Source of the DNA: Verrucomicrobiales bacterium
GTDB lineage: Bacteria; Verrucomicrobiota; Verrucomicrobiia; Verrucomicrobiales; Akkermansiaceae
Length of the DNA stretch: 16,499 bases
Direction of reading: 5' to 3'
NCBI GenBank assembly: GCA_002729295.1
Contig: PBTU01000081.1
Coordinates: 1 to 16,499, forward strand
Part shown: piece by piece, positions 12,882-16,499 of the stretch
How the letters are laid out: each line of letters starts with the position of its first letter
Numbering within the stretch: position 1 is the stretch's first letter
The notes under the pieces: generated by a model
Told to the model about the DNA's origin: nothing
Databases searched by the model: none
What the model saw: only the letters and a program-made list of their open reading frames with translations
Position numbers and translations under genes: made by a program

Positions 12882-15152
12882 TTAGTTCAGGTCGAAGTGA
12901 ATCGAAGTCCGAACCTCTCCGCCTTCGTTACGAACATGCCAGGTCAGGTCGTCAAGCTCGCCAAAGGCCTTGATTACAGACTCAACCATGGGAACATTCT
13001 CCATGAAGTCGTCTTTGGCGAACTCGTTTCCTTCGAAGATCTCGTTAGCATTAGCTTTCATCAAATTAACCCAGTGGGTTGCGAGCTTTTGCACAGCAGT
13101 GAAATTTACCACCCCGTAGGATCCTTTGCGCCCAGGGCCATTTCCGGCCGCAATGACAGCTTCGATCTCCCCAACAAATTTGGGGGAGGTGGAGAAGTAA
13201 AAGTTCTTTTCACTCAGCGACACGACAGGACGGGCATCTTTAGTCGAGGTCGGAACAGCGGTCCAGAAGGTCGCGATCCCATCTTTCTCGCTCTCATCAA
13301 TTTCCTGCATGGGAATCTCGGGAGCGCCCAAATTTGCGGCTGTCTTTAGCAGATTGGTGAGCGAACCTTCAATACTGGTCCATGCACTGCTCAATTTTTC
13401 GCGATCTTCGATCGGAGTCACAAAGGCAACCCGGGGAATAAGGCCGTTTTCGATAATTGATCCGGGAATTTCCGGGATCTTGGGCAGGGTTCCCTTGAGA
13501 TCGATGACAATTGATGCTTCATTTCCGGTCCCGTCAGCCCAATCCGAGCTAATGGCCTTCCAGATATTCGTCAGGTCAGTCTTCATTTCGGCATCAAACA
13601 TTCCAAATACTTCCTGGAAGCCCTGGAAGGCTACGTCATCAACGTCCATCTTGGCCACCTGAGCGGCCATCAAATAAGAGGCTTCCCCGAGCGAGTCGAG
13701 CATGTCGAGCACCTTGCCGTTGAAGGCGGGATTACTCACACTGTTAGTGTAGAGAACTACATCGTCCATCTCACCAAGGGCGGTAAAAGAGTGTGGTGTA
13801 TTCAGATCCAACGAGGGCATATTGCCCCCGCTGTGGCTCTCAATCTTAAATCCATCTTCGATAATTCCAACTAATCCTGTTCGACCGTGTTTGATCATGC
13901 CGAAGAGTTCCTTATCGAGTCTGGCAACATCTCCGAGAAGAGTCTGCACGTCGCGGGTATCTCCAAAAGCGTCGGATTCAGCGAGACCGTCTTTAATACC
14001 CTGAGACATCGATGCGAGGGCTTCATTAGCTTCTCCAAATTTGCTGAAGGCTTCTTTTTCACCATAGAGAAGAAATCGGACATCCTTGTCAGCGTAGTGC
14101 TTGAGGAAATCCATCTCATCCTTGGCGACCAAAGAATCGGCGGGACTTGCGGCCAACTGGAATCCATCCATGCTTCCACCGATGTAGATCAAGATATAAT
14201 CGTCCTTCACTCCGGTGGCGAGGCAGAGGTTATTCTTTTCGATGACCTTGAGGAGACGGTCAACATCCTCACGGGCGCCAAACATTTGCGTCATCTCCTC
14301 ACGGGCGTCCTCGTCAACCATTGCCGCAATACGGGCACCGTCGATCTTCACTCCAGTGAGTTTGACACCAGAAGCTTCAGTATCGAGCTCCGCGATCGGA
14401 GCTTCGTCACCAGCCTCAAGCATCTCACCAATCCCTCCGGCGATCATGCCCGAGAATTGCTCACGCATCGCTTGATCACTTACCTTGAAGCCCACGAGCA
14501 GTGGCGGCATTTCGCATTTTTCGACGAGGTCAATTCCACCCTTGGGATCCTGAAGCATTCCCGCAAACATCGACATGAAAGCTACTTCCGGACCTGCGCC
14601 GTTATCTTCGCCATTCAGCTCTGAAGACATTAACCCCACCATCATTTTCATCTGGTGGTAATTTGCTGATTTTCCGAGATCATTGAGATTTACTAACTGA
14701 TCTCCAGATCCGTCGCCGAATACCGCAAAAAGCTCCTCTCCGATCACAGCTTTCACCATCTGGAATTCTTGAGCTTGCTCCGCCTCGCTAAGCTCTATGC
14801 CCTGCTCGGCCATGGTGCCCAAAATCAGCTTACCGAGCTCAGTTTTCTGCAGTTGCTCGTACATGTCGTATGCCCCGCGAACAGAGAGAAAGCCCTCGGT
14901 ATTCTTGGGGGCCAAAGCCGCAAAGCCTGCGCTTGCCGCAAGCTTTTCGATCGCCACTTCAGGCACCGGAGGAGCCGGTGTATCGTTGGCCGGATCAGAA
15001 GGACTAGCTTCCGTTGCAGAGGCTGCCGCGCTGTTGTTTTCATCATTCCCGCCATCGGTGGGAGAATCAGCGGGGTCTTTCTTTTCTCCGCATGAGAGAA
15101 AAACAAAAGAACCACCAGCAACTAATGGAAGTAGGAATTTTTTAAGTTTCAT
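12882..15152 (-). CDS. large lipoprotein of unknown function (DUF3352-like features)
   Basis: A 756-residue protein with a lipoprotein signal (K-L-K-K, hydrophobic core, F-L-S-C with Cys21) and a disordered, acidic Ser/Pro/Asp/Asn-rich linker to about residue 65. The folded part opens with F-A-A-L-A-P-K-N-T-E-G-F-L-S-V-R (about 77-92). That is the P-x-x-T-x-x-x-x-x-V style of opening seen in DUF3352-type proteins, which are large envelope proteins of unknown role. A similar phrase, I-P-R-V-A-F-V-T-P-I-E-D-R-E-K-L, begins a second module in the last third, suggesting two related halves. No catalytic motif was recognised. Composition is acidic, with few Cys. The gene stands alone with its own promoter and a strong terminator. 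The start has no evident ribosome-binding site. Confidence 0.85.
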   Translation of the reverse strand: MKLKKFLLPLVAGGSFVFLSCGEKKDPADSPTDGGNDENNSAAASATEASPSDPANDTPAPPVPEVAIEKLAASAGFAALAPKNTEGFLSVRGAYDMYEQLQKTELGKLILGTMAEQGIELSEAEQAQEFQMVKAVIGEELFAVFGDGSGDQLVNLNDLGKSANYHQMKMMVGLMSSELNGEDNGAGPEVAFMSMFAGMLQDPKGGIDLVEKCEMPPLLVGFKVSDQAMREQFSGMIAGGIGEMLEAGDEAPIAELDTEASGVKLTGVKIDGARIAAMVDEDAREEMTQMFGAREDVDRLLKVIEKNNLCLATGVKDDYILIYIGGSMDGFQLAASPADSLVAKDEMDFLKHYADKDVRFLLYGEKEAFSKFGEANEALASMSQGIKDGLAESDAFGDTRDVQTLLGDVARLDKELFGMIKHGRTGLVGIIEDGFKIESHSGGNMPSLDLNTPHSFTALGEMDDVVLYTNSVSNPAFNGKVLDMLDSLGEASYLMAAQVAKMDVDDVAFQGFQEVFGMFDAEMKTDLTNIWKAISSDWADGTGNEASIVIDLKGTLPKIPEIPGSIIENGLIPRVAFVTPIEDREKLSSAWTSIEGSLTNLLKTAANLGAPEIPMQEIDESEKDGIATFWTAVPTSTKDARPVVSLSEKNFYFSTSPKFVGEIEAVIAAGNGPGRKGSYGVVNFTAVQKLATHWVNLMKANANEIFEGNEFAKDDFMENVPMVESVIKAFGELDDLTWHVRNEGGEVRTSIHFDLN

Positions 15153-15194
15153 AGGCAGGAACGGTTTTAATACTGACGCCGTTGGAGGTCTGTT

Positions 15195-15223
15195 ATAATA
15201 TTCTTGCGCATTTGCAATGCCAG
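15195..15223 (-). promoter_or_regulatory. sigma-70-type promoter of the large lipoprotein gene, with internal dyad
   Basis: On the minus strand CTGGCA (15223-15218; 4 of 6 to TTGACA) and TATTAT (15200-15195; 5 of 6 to TATAAT) are separated by exactly 17 bp. This predicts a leader of about 35 nt before the ATG at 15152. The spacer contains a perfect inverted repeat, GCATT-TGC-AATGC (15208-15220), reaching into the -35 box, a possible operator. Confidence 0.55.
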
Positions 15224-15236
15224 ACTCGGCAGGAAT

Positions 15237-15370
15237 TTAAGATAATTTTTCATCGTGGTCTCCTACTTTACGAATCCAAATATTACGGAATTCAATAGGG
15301 TCACTGTGCCATTGAAGACCAATCGGGGCCTCTGTCGAAATGATTCTTGGGATAGCCCGTCAACCGCTCC
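15237..15370 (-). pseudogene. C-terminal relic of a DUF1080 (3-keto-disaccharide hydrolase-like) protein
   Basis: Reading the minus strand to the stop at 15237-15239 gives I-G-L-Q-W-H-S-D-P-I-E-F-R-N-I-W-I-R-K, the typical final strand of DUF1080/LamG-like proteins (G-x-I-x-L-Q-x-H, then x-F-R-N-I-x-I-R). Upstream the same frame soon meets a stop, near 15368. A neighbouring frame continues more plausibly with Y-P-K-N-H-F-D-R-G-P, suggesting a frameshift near 15328-15335. Nothing recognisable of the rest of the domain remains. It is too short to be functional and is interpreted as a decayed gene. The upstream limit given is approximate. Confidence 0.6.
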
Positions 15371-15439
15371 CAAATCCTCTTTGCGCTCTGGCGCTGCTTG
15401 TAGGACACCTTCATGTCGGATTTTAAAAACTCCGCAATC

Positions 15440-15770
15440 CCCCTCAGGAATGTTGGCGACTCCGATGGCAATGGTGGCTCTGTGGTAGAGCAGTCGCCAA
15501 ATATGCAGTGAGAACAGACTATATTCACTTATTCGAGCAATACTTTGCAAGCGACGAAGTATCCTTCGGAACTATTTTAACGATGGAAGCCTATTCACTT
15601 CGATGATCTGGTTCACAACGAGGCGACAAGATGGACGCGATGGGGAGTGGAACCTTCCCGCGGACCAATGTCGCATCAGGACCTAAAAAATCGGGATCTC
15701 GTCGATATCTTTGGGCTGATGTGGTCTTCGCGTGGAAGCTCCCTCGGCATGCAGGTATCGGACAGTATGG
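15440..15770 (+). pseudogene. decayed GT14 (core-2/I-branching) glycosyltransferase fragment
   Basis: Three reading-frame pieces in order resemble the C-terminal half of the Branch/GT14 family. Piece one, frame of 15541, has R-W-Q-W-W-L-C-G-R-A-V-A-K-Y (compare G-S-Q-W-W-x-L-x-R-x-A-V) and F-A-S-D-E-V-S-F-G-T-I-L (compare P-D-E-x-F-F-x-T-I-L), ending at a TGA at 15604-15606. Piece two, another frame, has D-D-L-V-H-N-E-A-T-R-W-T-R-W-G and M-S-H-Q-D-L-K-N (compare N-x-x-x-R-x-I-x-W, then L-x-x-x-D-L). Piece three, back in the first frame, has L-W-A-D-V-V-F-A-W-K-L (compare S-x-x-L-F-A-R-K-F). At least two frameshifts, near 15600 and 15710, break it, and the N-terminal half is absent. From 15790 to 15930 nothing further was recognised. 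Confidence 0.65.
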
Positions 15771-15999
15771 CCTACATCGTCCAAAATCTTCGACAGAGAG
15801 GGCAAACGGCCCCCAATTTAGCTTGGAACCCAGCAATATCCGCCGAGCTAGAGCCTTCACCTCATTCAATGCTGAACCTCGGATGCACTATCTCTCAAGG
15901 ATATTTCTCATCCAACTCGAGAATTTCTAACTCTTTTTCGATCATTCCGGTTGCGAATTGCCTGACTTTGTGAAACTTATCACAAGCTCCATTTTGGCT

Positions 16000-16499
16000 A
16001 TGGAAGAGACCAAGACGCCCACCGGACAATTCCCCTTCGAACTCGTCCGCCCACACCTCAACAAGGTCGAATCCCTCATTCTCGAGCAGGTTCGCGCCTT
16101 CGACCCCGGTGTGGAACCTTACATGGAATACATTTGCCAGACCAACGGCAAACGAATCCGCCCCGCCCTCGCCGCACTCGTTGGCGGAGCCACCGGCGAG
16201 CTTTGCGAAGACCACATTCGCCTCGGCGTCACGATCGAACTCATTCATATGGCGACCTTGGTTCACGATGACATCATCGACGGAGCGACCACCCGGCGCA
16301 CCGTTCCCACAGCCAACGCGAAGTGGGGAAATGGCCTAGCTGTTCTTCTTGGCGACGCCCTCTTCTCCCACGCCCTAAAACTCTCCACCAACTTCGACGA
16401 CCTTGATCTTAGCCGGGCCATCAGCCAGGCTTCCCGCGAAGTCTGCGAAGGAGAAGTTCTCCAAACCCAACGCCGATTCGATCTCACCATCACGAAGAA
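16000..16499 (+). CDS. trans-polyprenyl diphosphate synthase, 3'-truncated by window
   Basis: This is the N-terminal 166 residues of an all-alpha (E)-prenyltransferase, which extends allylic diphosphates with isopentenyl diphosphate to make quinone side chains or carrier precursors. Visible motifs are G-K-R-I-R-P at 50-55 (diphosphate binding) and the first Asp-rich motif H-D-D-I-I-D at 89-94 (Mg-diphosphate), followed by T-R-R and P-T-A-N, then G-D-A-L-F-S and the C-E-G-E-V-L-Q helix. The two residues before DDxxD, Val-His, fit long-chain (octaprenyl-type) synthases, but chain length cannot be fixed from this part. The ATG at 16000 is chosen. An in-frame GTG at 15970 would add 10 residues. 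Neither has a ribosome-binding site. The frame is open to the window end. Confidence 0.93.
   Translation, partial: MEETKTPTGQFPFELVRPHLNKVESLILEQVRAFDPGVEPYMEYICQTNGKRIRPALAALVGGATGELCEDHIRLGVTIELIHMATLVHDDIIDGATTRRTVPTANAKWGNGLAVLLGDALFSHALKLSTNFDDLDLSRAISQASREVCEGEVLQTQRRFDLTITK

Noticed and set aside
15591..15869. 92-codon minus-strand frame and other overlapping frames in 15255-15973
   Set aside because: They are shadows of the GT14 relic or random frames in decayed DNA; none shows coherent protein features over its length.

Overview
The window looks like ordinary chromosome from a free-living, probably aquatic member of the Verrucomicrobiota (PVC group). This is inferred from gene style: a thioredoxin protein with an SHD1-like tail, a large secreted protein ending in the short beta-rich tail common in that phylum, a relic of a DUF1080 (3-keto-disaccharide hydrolase-like) protein, large Ser/Pro/Asp-rich lipoproteins, and start codons that mostly lack a clear Shine-Dalgarno sequence. 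Without database searches the phylum call is moderate. No tRNA, rRNA, CRISPR array, insertion sequence, integrase or origin was seen.

Layout. 1-720: 3' end of a secreted protein, then a strong hairpin terminator. 739-4344: the S-adenosylmethionine cycle, with metK and ahcY as a minus-strand operon. Diverging from them by 63 bp is a fused ArsR-type repressor/SAM-dependent methyltransferase; an imperfect dyad in the gap overlaps the metK -10 box. 4347-5177: a phosphodiester-glycosidase-like (DUF2233) lipoprotein following the regulator by 2 bp. 5262-6131: folP on the minus strand. 6171-8340: three overlapping plus-strand genes, namely an exported protein of unknown function, a membrane-anchored protein resembling a metallopeptidase that has lost its catalytic motif, and a GTG-started acylphosphatase. 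8408-9662: a minus-strand pair, a DUF3592 membrane protein followed by an exported thioredoxin-like protein. 9743-10836: a YqeY/GatB-domain protein overlapping ispD. 11026-12743: a von Willebrand A protein overlapping a HAD phosphatase (minus). 12882-15152: a 756-residue lipoprotein with promoter and terminator. 15237-15790: remnants of two dead genes. 16000-end: 5' part of a trans-polyprenyl diphosphate synthase, running off the window.

The most interesting object is the exported thioredoxin-like gene at 8408-9112. It reads as a signal peptide, thioredoxin fold and SHD1-like tail in one uninterrupted frame, except for one in-frame TGA exactly where the first cysteine of the W-x-x-x-C-G-P-C active site belongs. 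A perfect 6-bp hairpin with a G in the second loop position starts 23 nt after that TGA, as expected of a bacterial SECIS. The best reading is a secreted selenoprotein with a U-G-P-C active site; a simple gene finder would report two unrelated fragments or a pseudogene.

Themes: SAM recycling and its regulation (metK, ahcY, ArsR-methyltransferase), folate synthesis (folP), isoprenoid synthesis (ispD and the polyprenyl synthase, not adjacent), and several cell-envelope proteins of unknown role.
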